64,000 bases of DNA. Source: an uncultured Oscillospiraceae bacterium. Its GTDB lineage: Bacteria > Bacillota > Clostridia > Oscillospirales > Oscillospiraceae. Below the pieces are notes generated by a model. It saw nothing but the letters and a program-made list of their open reading frames with translations, had not been told where the DNA came from and did no database searches. This document shows, piece by piece, positions 56,164-64,000 of the stretch; position 1 is the first letter of the stretch, and every line of letters begins with the position of its first letter. The stretch spans positions 1 to 64,000 of the forward strand of contig CALXDD010000003.1 of assembly GCA_944386985.1 (NCBI GenBank), written 5' to 3'. The position numbers and the translations under genes are program-made.

Positions 56164-59004
56164 ATGTCTGCTGTACGATCCACGCCCCATCTCTGTTATA
56201 ATTGCTTCCAGGAGCGGCCGGAGGGCGAGGGACCCTGCCCCCACTGCGGCTTTGACCTGGAGGAGAATGTCAAGAAATTTCCGGTAGCCCTGCGGGCGGG
56301 GACGGTTTTGAACAACCGCTACATCGTGGGCCGGGTGCTGGGTCAGGGCGGCTTTGGTATCACCTACCTTGCTGTGGACACCCAGCTGAACGCCAAAGTG
56401 GCGGTGAAGGAGTTCATGCCCAGCGATATCGCCACCCGCATCGGCACCACCGTGTCCGTGGCCATGGAGAGCAAGAGCGAAGCCTTTACCTATGGGGCGG
56501 AGCGGTTCCAAGAGGAGGCGCGAACCCTGGCCAAATTCATCGGCAACCCCAATATTGCCGGCGTTACCAGCTACTTCGATGAAAATGACACCTCCTACTT
56601 CGTCATGGATTATATCGAGGGCATTTCCTTCAAGACCTACATCGCAAACCATGGCGGAAAGGTCAGCGTGGAGGATGCCTGCAACGTGATGATCCCGGTG
56701 CTGCGGGCCCTGACGGCGGTCCACGCCGAGGGGTTTATCCACCGGGACGTGACCCCGGATAATATCTACATCACAAAAGACGGCATGGTGAAGCTCCTGG
56801 ACTTCGGCTCTGCCCGGTACAGCATCGGCGACAAAAGCAAGAGTCTGGACGTCATTTTGAAGGTGGGCTACGCCCCTAAGGAGCAGTATATCCGCCGCAG
56901 CCGCCAGGGGCCCTACACTGATGTTTACTCCTGCGCCGCCTGCTTCTATGCGGCTATCACCGGCTTTTTGCCCCCCGAGTCCCTGGAGCGGCTGGACAAA
57001 GACGAGCTGGTGCCGATCTCCCAGCTTGGCATCGACATCCCCGAGTACTTAGATAAGGCCATATTGAAGGGTCTTGCTGTGCAGCCGGAGGACCGGTTCC
57101 AGTCCGCGGCGGAGTTTCTGGAGGCCATCGAGCGCCAGCAGGTGGTGGAAGTGCCGGGCCAAGCGCCGGCGGCCCCTGCTCCGGCAATCAAGGAGGACCT
57201 TGTTGCCAAGATCAAGAAGAAACCGGTGTTCTTCGGTGTTTTGGCGGCGGCGGTAGTGGCCCTGGTGGTCAGCCTTGCCCTGTTCACCGGCGGCTCCGGC
57301 GGGGGAGGAGGAAACGACAGCGGACATCCCCTTCTGCAGTCGGCGGTGCCCTCTATCACCATTCGGGGGGAAACCTACAGCACCAACGAACGGCGGCTGG
57401 AGCTGGGCGGCATGAGCCTCACGGACGAGGACCTGCAGGATCTTCAATATATGGTCAATCTTACCTATCTGGATTTAGAGAGCAATGTTGACATCACCGA
57501 CATCTCCGCCGTGGCCCATATGCCCTATCTGGAAAACCTGCGCCTGCGGGGAACCAGCGTCAAGGATCTGTCCCCTCTGGAGGGACTGACGGAGCTGCGT
57601 CAGCTCCAGTTTGGGGATGCGGTGTGGGATACCCCTGTGGACCTGACGCCTCTGGCCACCCTGACCAATCTGGATTATCTCTCTCTGCCCGCCAGTATGG
57701 CGCCCACCGATCTCAGCCCCCTGGGAGAGCTCACCAACCTTACCGGCCTCTCCTTTGACGGCAGCAATGGAAACAACGGCTGGATTTCCGATCTTACCTG
57801 GCTGTCCAAGCTCAGCAAGATCACCCAGCTCTATATCCCGGTGGGGGATCTCGCCAGTCTGAAGGGACTGGAGGGGGTCACGTCCCTGACGGAGCTGAAT
57901 CTGTACGGCTCCATGAACCTCACGGACCTGACGCCGCTGCAGAATCTCACCAAGCTGCAGAAACTGAACTTAACCGCCAACGGAAACTCCGGTGATATTG
58001 TGCTGGAGGACCTCTCTGTCCTCTCCGGCCTCACCAACCTGACGGAGCTGGATTTGCAGGTGGTGGGATTGGAGAACCTCAGCGGCGTCGAGAACCTGAC
58101 GAAGCTCACCCGCCTGCGGCTGTATCAAAACGGCGGCTATGATAATGCCACACTGAAGGATATCAGCGCCCTGAAGAATCTGACAAAGCTTACAGAACTG
58201 CAGCTGTACCTGTCGGCAGATATTCAGGATCTGAGCCCGGTAGCAGGGCTGACCGATCTGCAGCGGCTGCAGCTCTATGGCGATTTCTACTGTGAGGATA
58301 TTTCTTTCCTCAAGGATCTCACGCAGATGCGGGAGCTGTACATCAATTCCAACTACCAGAGCCAGCTGAAGGACCTGACGGCGCTGCAGAACCTCACCAA
58401 GCTGCAGACGCTGAACTTGACCGCCTGCGGGTTGGAGAGCCTGAAAGGGCTGGAAAACCTGACGGCGCTGACGGAGATCCGCATCAGCGGCGACGCAGGC
58501 ATCGGCTGCACCTATACCGATGTGGAGCCCCTTCGGAATCTGACGAAGCTGAAAAGCCTGTATCTCCCTGCCAGGGGTTATGATACCACCACCTACTGCG
58601 ATCTCTCCGGCCTCTCCGGACTGACCAGTCTCCAGGAGTTGAATTTCACCGGCAGGGTCAAGAGCCTGGCGCCCCTGGCCAATCTGACCAATCTGAAGAC
58701 CTTGGATTTCAACGACCAGTCCCAGGAGGGTGAGACCCCTCTGGATCTCACGCCCTTGGGCTCTTTAAAAAATGTAACGGATCTGAACATCTCCACCTCC
58801 CGGGCCGGTGTTGATCTGACCGCCATTGGTCAGATGACCAGCCTGCGCAATGCGTATCTGAACATCGGCCGGTACAACAATCCCGTGCGGGACCTGTCTC
58901 CTCTGGCCAATCTCACCAACCTTACCAGCCTTACGGTGTACAACACCGCCGACGGGATTGACACCACTCCGGTGTCCCATGTAAAAAATCTGACTGTCAG
59001 CTAA
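56164..59004 (+). CDS. Zinc-ribbon / Hanks kinase / TM / leucine-rich-repeat receptor kinase 2
   Basis: A 946-residue paralogue of the gene 18 nt upstream. Zinc ribbon C11, C14, C25, C28; kinase with GQGGFG (60-65), K82, HRDVTPDN (193-200), DFG (213-215); membrane helix about 352-374 (FFGVLAAAVVALVVSLALF); LRR ectodomain about 400-946, roughly 200 residues longer than in copy 1, with repeats such as TDLTPLQNLTKLQKLNLTAN. Cytosolic parts of the two copies are nearly the same while the ectodomains differ in length and sequence, so they likely sense different ligands but share downstream targets. GGAGG site before ATG. Confidence 0.9.
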   Translation: MSAVRSTPHLCYNCFQERPEGEGPCPHCGFDLEENVKKFPVALRAGTVLNNRYIVGRVLGQGGFGITYLAVDTQLNAKVAVKEFMPSDIATRIGTTVSVAMESKSEAFTYGAERFQEEARTLAKFIGNPNIAGVTSYFDENDTSYFVMDYIEGISFKTYIANHGGKVSVEDACNVMIPVLRALTAVHAEGFIHRDVTPDNIYITKDGMVKLLDFGSARYSIGDKSKSLDVILKVGYAPKEQYIRRSRQGPYTDVYSCAACFYAAITGFLPPESLERLDKDELVPISQLGIDIPEYLDKAILKGLAVQPEDRFQSAAEFLEAIERQQVVEVPGQAPAAPAPAIKEDLVAKIKKKPVFFGVLAAAVVALVVSLALFTGGSGGGGGNDSGHPLLQSAVPSITIRGETYSTNERRLELGGMSLTDEDLQDLQYMVNLTYLDLESNVDITDISAVAHMPYLENLRLRGTSVKDLSPLEGLTELRQLQFGDAVWDTPVDLTPLATLTNLDYLSLPASMAPTDLSPLGELTNLTGLSFDGSNGNNGWISDLTWLSKLSKITQLYIPVGDLASLKGLEGVTSLTELNLYGSMNLTDLTPLQNLTKLQKLNLTANGNSGDIVLEDLSVLSGLTNLTELDLQVVGLENLSGVENLTKLTRLRLYQNGGYDNATLKDISALKNLTKLTELQLYLSADIQDLSPVAGLTDLQRLQLYGDFYCEDISFLKDLTQMRELYINSNYQSQLKDLTALQNLTKLQTLNLTACGLESLKGLENLTALTEIRISGDAGIGCTYTDVEPLRNLTKLKSLYLPARGYDTTTYCDLSGLSGLTSLQELNFTGRVKSLAPLANLTNLKTLDFNDQSQEGETPLDLTPLGSLKNVTDLNISTSRAGVDLTAIGQMTSLRNAYLNIGRYNNPVRDLSPLANLTNLTSLTVYNTADGIDTTPVSHVKNLTVS

Positions 59005-59026
59005 ACGGAAAAAAGGAGGAAGTCCC

Positions 59027-59800
59027 ATGGCACAGATTGAATGTGGGCGGGGCCATCTCTACGACCCGGAAAAGTACCCTACCTGCCCCTACTGCAACAC
59101 TAACCAACAGATCACCGTGGCGGCGGCGGGCCGTACCGCTCCGATTCGGGTGACGGACCCGGGCCGTACCGCACCTCTGTCCCAGACGCCGGCGGCGGCC
59201 CCACAGCGGACGGCCCCCCTCTCCGCCACCCCGGTGACAGCCCCCCAGAAGACCCAGCCCCCGAGAGGCTATGCCCCCACGCCGGTGACGGCCCCTCAGA
59301 AGACTATGCCGCCCCGGGGCTACGCCCCCGTTCAGCCCGCTCCCGCCCCGGAGCCCCCAGCCGAAACCATGCCCCCCAGAGGGCCCAGCGTGCTGGCGGC
59401 GGGGAAGACCGTGGGTATGATGCAGCAGGAGATGGGCTTTGACCCGGTGGTGGGGTGGCTGGCCTGCGTGGAGGGCCCCAGCCGGGGCAAGAGCTACACC
59501 ATCCGGGGTGGCATCAACGCCATCGGCCGAGGGGACCGGATGGACATTGTCATCACCGGCGACCGGACCATTTCCCAGGAAAACCACGCCAAGATCAGCT
59601 ACAGCGACCGGAACAACCGCTTCAACCTGATCCCCGGAGACGGGCGAAACATCGTCTATCTCAACGGGGAGGAGGTTTTTGCCGCCACGCCCCTGAAAGC
59701 CTACGATCTCATCGACTTTGGCACCACCAAGCTGCTGTTCGTCCCTCTGTGCGGGGAACAGTTCGCCTGGAAGAAGGAGGAGGACCATGGGGATACTTGA
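59027..59800 (+). CDS. Zinc-ribbon/FHA adaptor with Thr-Pro-rich linker
   Basis: A 257-residue soluble protein. The N-terminal CGRGH...CPYC motif (about 6-23) is a small zinc-binding site. A linker (about 35-125) is rich in Thr, Pro and Ala and repeats PVTAPQKT-x-PPRGYAP twice, with further TAPL/TAPI units. The C-terminal FHA domain (about 150-245) has INAIGRGDRMDIVI (the GR pair binds phosphothreonine), ISQENHAKI and VYLNGEEV. It is likely phosphorylated in the linker by the kinases and bridges phospho-partners. Its end overlaps the phosphatase gene by 14 nt. Confidence 0.88.
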   Translation: MAQIECGRGHLYDPEKYPTCPYCNTNQQITVAAAGRTAPIRVTDPGRTAPLSQTPAAAPQRTAPLSATPVTAPQKTQPPRGYAPTPVTAPQKTMPPRGYAPVQPAPAPEPPAETMPPRGPSVLAAGKTVGMMQQEMGFDPVVGWLACVEGPSRGKSYTIRGGINAIGRGDRMDIVITGDRTISQENHAKISYSDRNNRFNLIPGDGRNIVYLNGEEVFAATPLKAYDLIDFGTTKLLFVPLCGEQFAWKKEEDHGDT

Positions 59801-60629
59801 CGGCCTCTTCCGCCGCCAGCGGCGGGTGACGGAGGACCTGGAGACGGTGAGCCTGGAGGGCGGGGTGAAAGGACTCCGCTTCCAGGCGGCCAACGTCCAG
59901 GGGCTGGGAGACCGGGATGGACAGGAGGATTCCTTTGCCCTCTGCAACGCCGCTGACGCCGCCGCCCTGAGGCGGGAGGGCCTCTTTGCCGTGGTGGCCG
60001 ACGGCATGGGCGGTATGTCCGATGGCAAGGCTGTCAGCGAGGGGGCGGTGGAGGTCCTCACCCAGCTCTTTCATGCCCTCCGGGAGGAGGGGAATGTGCC
60101 CCAACAGCTTCGGGAGGGAATCTTTGCCGCCAGCGACGGCCTCTTTGAGCGCTTTTGCGGCCGGGGCGGCACCACCGTGGTGGCAGTGCGGGTTTTCGAC
60201 GGCGCCCTCCACTGGATCAGTGTAGGGGACAGCGCCATTTTCCTCAAACGAAACGGCGGCGTGTTTCAGATTAACCGGGAGCACACCTGCCTCAACGACC
60301 TCTATCTCCAGGAGCTGCGCCAGGAACCCATTGAGAAGGAGCGGGCGGAGCGGCATGAGGATGCCCGCCGTCTTACCGCCTTTGTGGGGATGCAAAACCT
60401 CCGCACAGCGGACCAGAGTTTGCGGCCTTTGAAGCTGGAAGACGGAGACGTGATTTTACTTTGCTCCGACGGCATCAGCGGCGTGCTGACGCCGGCGGAG
60501 GTGCTGGAGGCCATGTCCCTTGATCCCCAGGAGGGCTGCGCCCTGCTGGAGAACATGGTGCTGGAAAAGAGAATCCCGGAGCAGGACAACTACACCGGGG
60601 TGATGATCGCCTGTAAATCAATCAGATAG
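59787..60629 (+). CDS. PP2C-family protein phosphatase 1
   Basis: A 280-residue soluble phosphatase. Metal-site motifs are GDRDGQEDSF, VVADGMGG (D72), GGTTVVAV, VGDSAIFL, LCSDGISG and QDNYTGV, in the usual PP2C order. A charged N-terminal tail of about 30 residues precedes the domain. The start (ATG behind AAGGAGGAGG) lies within the FHA gene. It presumably reverses phosphorylation by the two receptor kinases. Confidence 0.92.
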   Translation: MGILDGLFRRQRRVTEDLETVSLEGGVKGLRFQAANVQGLGDRDGQEDSFALCNAADAAALRREGLFAVVADGMGGMSDGKAVSEGAVEVLTQLFHALREEGNVPQQLREGIFAASDGLFERFCGRGGTTVVAVRVFDGALHWISVGDSAIFLKRNGGVFQINREHTCLNDLYLQELRQEPIEKERAERHEDARRLTAFVGMQNLRTADQSLRPLKLEDGDVILLCSDGISGVLTPAEVLEAMSLDPQEGCALLENMVLEKRIPEQDNYTGVMIACKSIR

Positions 60630-60640
60630 GAGAAATCGCG

Positions 60641-61867
60641 ATGAAACGAGTTCGGATGTATTTGGCTGTCCTGGCGGCGGTAGTGCTGCTGGGAACCGCA
60701 GGCAGGCCGGTGATGGCGGCCTTTGACCAGGGGGTGCTGGACGGCATCGTCCTCCTCTATGCGGGGGCCCCCGACGCCGGCGGGGAGATGAGCTATCTCC
60801 GGGGCACCGGCTTCTTTGTGGGCGAGGCGGGGGAGGATCCCCAGTACATCGTCACCAACTGCCATGTGGTGGAGGACTTCATCCTGGCCGGAAAGGCCCT
60901 TGGGGGCGGCGAGCTCCGCGTGGTGTTCGACAAGGACGATGAGGAGGAGGCATACCTGGTGGACTACGACTATGAGAAGGACATCGCCCTTCTGAAGCTG
61001 GCGGAGCCCACCGACAAGCGCTCCCCTCTCCTGATGCGGGAGCCGGAGGAGGGCATGCTGGGGGATGAGGTCTACGCTGTGGGATATCCTCTGGCGGCGG
61101 ATGTGACTGTCCAGGCGGTGACCTCCTACAGCAAGAGTGACGCCACCGTTACCACCGGCAGCATCAGCCGCCTCCTCACCGAGAGCGGCACCGGAAGAAA
61201 GCTCATTCAGACCGACGCGGCCCTCAGCGGCGGCAACTCCGGCGGTCCCCTCACCGACAGCGACGGCATGGTGCTGGGGGTGAATACCTACGCCTCAGAA
61301 CTGGATCAGAACCTGTTCTACGCTGTCAGCGTGGGGGAGATCCTGCCCATGCTCCAGCGCAATAATATTGACTACGCCATGGCTCCTGCTTCCGGCGGGA
61401 TCAGCATGGTGGCCCTGGCCGCAGGCGGCGGGGCGGTGGTGATCCTCCTCATTGTGGTGATCCTTCTCATCAGCCGCAGCGGCAAAAAGAAGAAGGCCGC
61501 CAAGGCCGCTGCTCAGCAGGCGGCCCAGCAGTCAAACCGGGAGAAATCCCCCTTCCTGCGCTCCGCCGCGCCGCAGCACGGAAACCTGGTGGTACAGCTT
61601 CACCGCCAGCCGGTGCAGTTGGGCCGCGACAGCGCCACCTGCCGTCTGGTGTATCAGGACGGCACTCCCGGCGTCAGTTCCCACCACTGCCAGGTGTACT
61701 ACGATGCCCAGGAGGGCGTATTCGTGGTTACCGACCTTCACTCCACCTACGGTACCTTCCTGGCCGGGGGTCAGCGCATTGCCCCGGAGTCTCCGGTGAA
61801 GCTGCCCCCCAAGAGCGCCATCTACCTGGGCGAGGTGGAGAACACCGTGTATCTTGATGTGGAGTAA
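60641..61867 (+). CDS. Trypsin-like serine protease with TM and cytosolic FHA domain
   Basis: A 408-residue protein. Signal peptide about 1-26 (LAVLAAVVLLGTAGRPVMA); secreted HtrA/trypsin-like domain with H75 (NCHVV), D114 (KDIALLK) and S200 (GGNSGGP); membrane helix about 257-283; Lys/Ala/Gln-rich linker; FHA domain about 312-405 (LGRDSATCRLV, SSHHCQVYY, DLHSTYGTFLAGGQRI). There is no PDZ domain, unlike HtrA. Protease outside and phosphothreonine reader inside on one chain means proteolysis could be gated by kinase activity, or the reverse. It is 11 nt after the phosphatase gene. Confidence 0.9.
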   Translation: MKRVRMYLAVLAAVVLLGTAGRPVMAAFDQGVLDGIVLLYAGAPDAGGEMSYLRGTGFFVGEAGEDPQYIVTNCHVVEDFILAGKALGGGELRVVFDKDDEEEAYLVDYDYEKDIALLKLAEPTDKRSPLLMREPEEGMLGDEVYAVGYPLAADVTVQAVTSYSKSDATVTTGSISRLLTESGTGRKLIQTDAALSGGNSGGPLTDSDGMVLGVNTYASELDQNLFYAVSVGEILPMLQRNNIDYAMAPASGGISMVALAAGGGAVVILLIVVILLISRSGKKKKAAKAAAQQAAQQSNREKSPFLRSAAPQHGNLVVQLHRQPVQLGRDSATCRLVYQDGTPGVSSHHCQVYYDAQEGVFVVTDLHSTYGTFLAGGQRIAPESPVKLPPKSAIYLGEVENTVYLDVE

Positions 61868-61870
61868 GCT

Positions 61871-62596
61871 ATGAAGATTTCCGCATATGGATATACCAAC
61901 CGGGGCGGCCGGCCCCACAATGAGGACCGGATCTGCTGGGCGGCGGAGGAGGGCGGCGGGGTTTTCGTGGTGGCCGACGGTCTCGGAGGCCACAGCCGGG
62001 GAGAAGTGGCCTCCGCCCTGGCCGCTGCTGCCGTCTTCCGGGGCTGCCGGGAGCGGGAGGAGATGACCAGGGAGGCCATGGAGGAGGTCTTTCAGAAGGC
62101 CAATGAGGCGGTACTGGAGGGACAGAAGACTCCCGGTCAGGAGGAGATGCGGACCACCGCTGTGGCGTTGGATCTCCGGGGGGGCCGGGCGGTGTGGGGC
62201 CACGCTGGAGACTCCCGGCTCTACCGTTTCTCCAGCGGGGGACTGGCCTTTGTCACCGGAGACCACTCGGTGACCTACAAAAAATTCCTGGCGGGGGAGA
62301 TCTCTGCCATGGACGTCTACCACGACGACGACCGCTCCAGCCTTCTCCGGGTGCTGGGAAAGCCGGGGGCCAGAGGGGATACCGGAGCCGCCGAGCTTCA
62401 AAGCGGCGACGCTTTCCTCCTCTGTACCGACGGTTTCTGGGAGTATGTGTACCAGGAGGAGATGCTGGCGGACTGGCTGAAATCCACCACGCCGGAGCAG
62501 TGGGTGGAGCTGATGCTGCTGCGCCACATTCGCCGTACCCCGCCGGGAAATGATAACTTCTCTGTGATCGCTGTGTTTGCGGAGGAGGAGTTATGA
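61871..62596 (+). CDS. PP2C-family protein phosphatase 2
   Basis: A 241-residue minimal PP2C domain without extensions: GGRPHNEDRI, VVADGLGGHSRGE, AGDSRLYRF, LCTDGFWEYV and GNDNFSVIAV. It differs clearly from the first phosphatase, so it probably has a distinct target. Starts 3 nt after the protease gene; its stop overlaps the next start (ATGA). Confidence 0.92.
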   Translation: MKISAYGYTNRGGRPHNEDRICWAAEEGGGVFVVADGLGGHSRGEVASALAAAAVFRGCREREEMTREAMEEVFQKANEAVLEGQKTPGQEEMRTTAVALDLRGGRAVWGHAGDSRLYRFSSGGLAFVTGDHSVTYKKFLAGEISAMDVYHDDDRSSLLRVLGKPGARGDTGAAELQSGDAFLLCTDGFWEYVYQEEMLADWLKSTTPEQWVELMLLRHIRRTPPGNDNFSVIAVFAEEEL

Positions 62597-64000
62597 GAAG
62601 ACTGCTGTATCTGCTGGCCGCGGCAGTGGTGCTGCCTCTGCTGGGGACCACTGCCATGGCCGCCGCCCAGGCGGAGCTGGTGCGGGCTTTTGTGTATGAT
62701 CAGACCCTCACTGCCTATGTGGCCATTACCGGCACAGACCAGCCGGTCACCAAGGCGGAGGCGAAAATCGGCGGTCAGTCCTTCCCGGCTTCTCAGGCCA
62801 TGGAGACGGTCCGCCAGGCGGGGGCGCCGGTGACTTATCTTCTGCTGGTGGACTGCTCCACCTCCATGCCCGCCTATGCCGAAGAGGTAGCCGCCTTTGC
62901 CGGAACTCTGGGGTCGGGGGGCGGGGAGAACACCCGCTTCACCCTGGCTACCTTTGGCGAGGAGTTTGTCGTGGCTGCGGAGGACCTGACAGCTGCGGAG
63001 CTGCCCCAGGCCATGGCAGATCTCAGCTACGAGGCCCGGGGTACCCGCCTCCAAAGCGGTATTCAGGGGGCGCTGGATTATTTTGAGTCTATCCCTCGCC
63101 AGGGGGGCGAGCTTCGCAGTATGGTAGTTCTCACCGACGCGGTGGAGTACGACTCCACCGGGGAGGCCACCTATGACGAAACCCTGCAGAGGGTGGAGGA
63201 TTCCGATGTGATGGTCCATGCCCTGGGCTTTGGCTTTGACGAGGCTTCTCTGGAGAGCCTTTTCTCCCTGGTGGAGGCCAGCGGCGGCAGCTGCTGGCAG
63301 GCAGGGAGTCAGGCAGAGGCCGCCCAAGCGGCGGAGGCTCTGGCGGAGGAGACAGGGAACCTCTTTGTCACTGGCTTCTCTCTGGGGACCTACCAGACCG
63401 AGGGCGGGGAGACGGAGGTGTCCATTACCTTTGCTTCCAACGGAGAGCTGATGGCCAAGGCGGAGCGCCGGGTGGTCTTTCCTGCTATGGAAGGAGAGGC
63501 CCCGGTGAAAGAGGGGCTGCCTTCCGCCGAGACTCCGGTTCAAACACAGGAAGCCGCGTCCTCTTCCGGAAGCGAGGCGGCGACGGCGGAGGATGATGGT
63601 CTTGGATGGCTTCCTTTGGCCGCAGTCGGTGCTTTTTTGGTGATCGTTGTGATCGTGGGAGCGGCGACGGCCGCGAACCGGCGTAAGCGCCGCCGTGCCG
63701 CCTCGCTCCAGGGGGCTGCTGCACCGCCTTCATCTCCGCCCGTACCACCGGGACCGGTGGAAGCCAACGGCATCTTTCTTCGACTGGAGGTGCTGACGGG
63801 ACAGCTCGCCAGCGGGAGGACGGAATTCTCTCTTACCGATCAGCTGATGGTGGGCCGGGATGCCCTGTGTGATATTGTCTTCGACAGCCAGACCATCTCC
63901 CGGCGGCACGCCCGGGTTTTTGCAGCCAACGGGGCGGTATATATAGAGGACCTGGGTTCTCAGAATGGTACCGCCGTCAACGGGACGCCCATCCATATGG
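62593..64000 (+). CDS. VWA / TM / FHA membrane protein (3' end outside window)
   Basis: 469 codons are visible and the frame is still open at the window end. Signal peptide about 1-24 (LLYLLAAAVVLPLLGTTAMA); von Willebrand A domain about 80-285 with MIDAS DCSTS (87-91) and further acidic turns (VVLTDAVEYDSTG); acidic/Ser linker; membrane helix about 340-361; basic stretch; cytosolic FHA domain from about 395 with VGRD (420-423), SRRHARV (436-442) and LGSQNGTAVNG. It couples an outside metal-dependent adhesion domain to an inside phosphothreonine reader. Start by ATGA overlap with the phosphatase gene. Only the tail of the FHA domain or more may be missing. Confidence 0.9.
   Translation, partial: MRRLLYLLAAAVVLPLLGTTAMAAAQAELVRAFVYDQTLTAYVAITGTDQPVTKAEAKIGGQSFPASQAMETVRQAGAPVTYLLLVDCSTSMPAYAEEVAAFAGTLGSGGGENTRFTLATFGEEFVVAAEDLTAAELPQAMADLSYEARGTRLQSGIQGALDYFESIPRQGGELRSMVVLTDAVEYDSTGEATYDETLQRVEDSDVMVHALGFGFDEASLESLFSLVEASGGSCWQAGSQAEAAQAAEALAEETGNLFVTGFSLGTYQTEGGETEVSITFASNGELMAKAERRVVFPAMEGEAPVKEGLPSAETPVQTQEAASSSGSEAATAEDDGLGWLPLAAVGAFLVIVVIVGAATAANRRKRRRAASLQGAAAPPSSPPVPPGPVEANGIFLRLEVLTGQLASGRTEFSLTDQLMVGRDALCDIVFDSQTISRRHARVFAANGAVYIEDLGSQNGTAVNGTPIHM

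Noticed and set aside
1-64000. CRISPR arrays, insertion sequences, prophage genes, rRNA genes or a replication origin
   Set aside because: No regularly spaced repeats, transposase, integrase or phage genes, rRNA sequence or dnaA-type cluster was found by reading.

Overview
The window is one contiguous piece of a high-GC, densely coded bacterial chromosome. It fits a gut-type anaerobic Clostridia member of the Oscillospiraceae/Ruminococcaceae kind. The signs are a paired MetV/MetF one-carbon reductase, an EFR1-type ferredoxin/flavodoxin protein, a tryptophan T-box, a NiCo riboswitch, strong GGAGG ribosome sites with GTG/TTG starts, sigma-A promoters, a low-GC foreign patch, and no rRNA, phage or insertion sequence. 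This placement is inferred; no marker gene fixes the species.

Layout. 0-3.1 kb: serC (cut by the window edge), metF, metV behind a structured leader, and a stand-alone PTS IIC permease. 3.6-7.7 kb: a DUF4914 P-loop protein, then a GlnK/GlnL-like two-component pair. 7.8-15.3 kb: a PucR regulator divergent from a methyltransferase-like module (two URO-D-family proteins, a CobW/G3E GTPase, a His-rich small protein, a GPH-type symporter, a TetR regulator). 15.4-21.3 kb: a minus-strand operon of one small Hanks kinase and four zinc-ribbon/membrane proteins, three with beta-helix ectodomains, with a divergent HTH gene. 21.4-26.7 kb: a catabolic operon (class III aminotransferase, class II aldolase, TetR, FGGY kinase, GtrA). 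26.9-28.9 kb: an ECF sigma factor and its membrane partner. 29-31.2 kb: a disrupted small ORF, a lipoprotein and a low-GC regulator/membrane pair. 31.3-33.9 kb: three tRNAs, a NiCo riboswitch controlling a CDF metal exporter, and an EFR1 protein. 33.9-40.7 kb: the trpEGDCFBA operon behind a T-box. 40.9-44.8 kb: MarR plus a heterodimeric ABC exporter. 44.9-53.7 kb: an exonuclease, a TetR/oxidoreductase/ferredoxin-reductase operon, a sodium symporter, RlmA, a GreA-like factor and diaminopropionate ammonia-lyase.

53.7-64 kb: the most striking region. One promoter, whose -35 box sits in a perfect 35-nt palindrome, precedes seven co-directional genes: two zinc-ribbon/kinase/TM/leucine-rich-repeat receptors, an FHA adaptor, two PP2C phosphatases, a trypsin-like protease with a cytosolic FHA tail, and a VWA/TM/FHA protein cut by the window end. 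Together these look like a complete transmembrane phospho-threonine signalling circuit. The 15-21 kb kinase/beta-helix operon appears to be a related second system: it has the same zinc-ribbon-TM-repeat architecture and shares CTATGCA-type elements in its control region.
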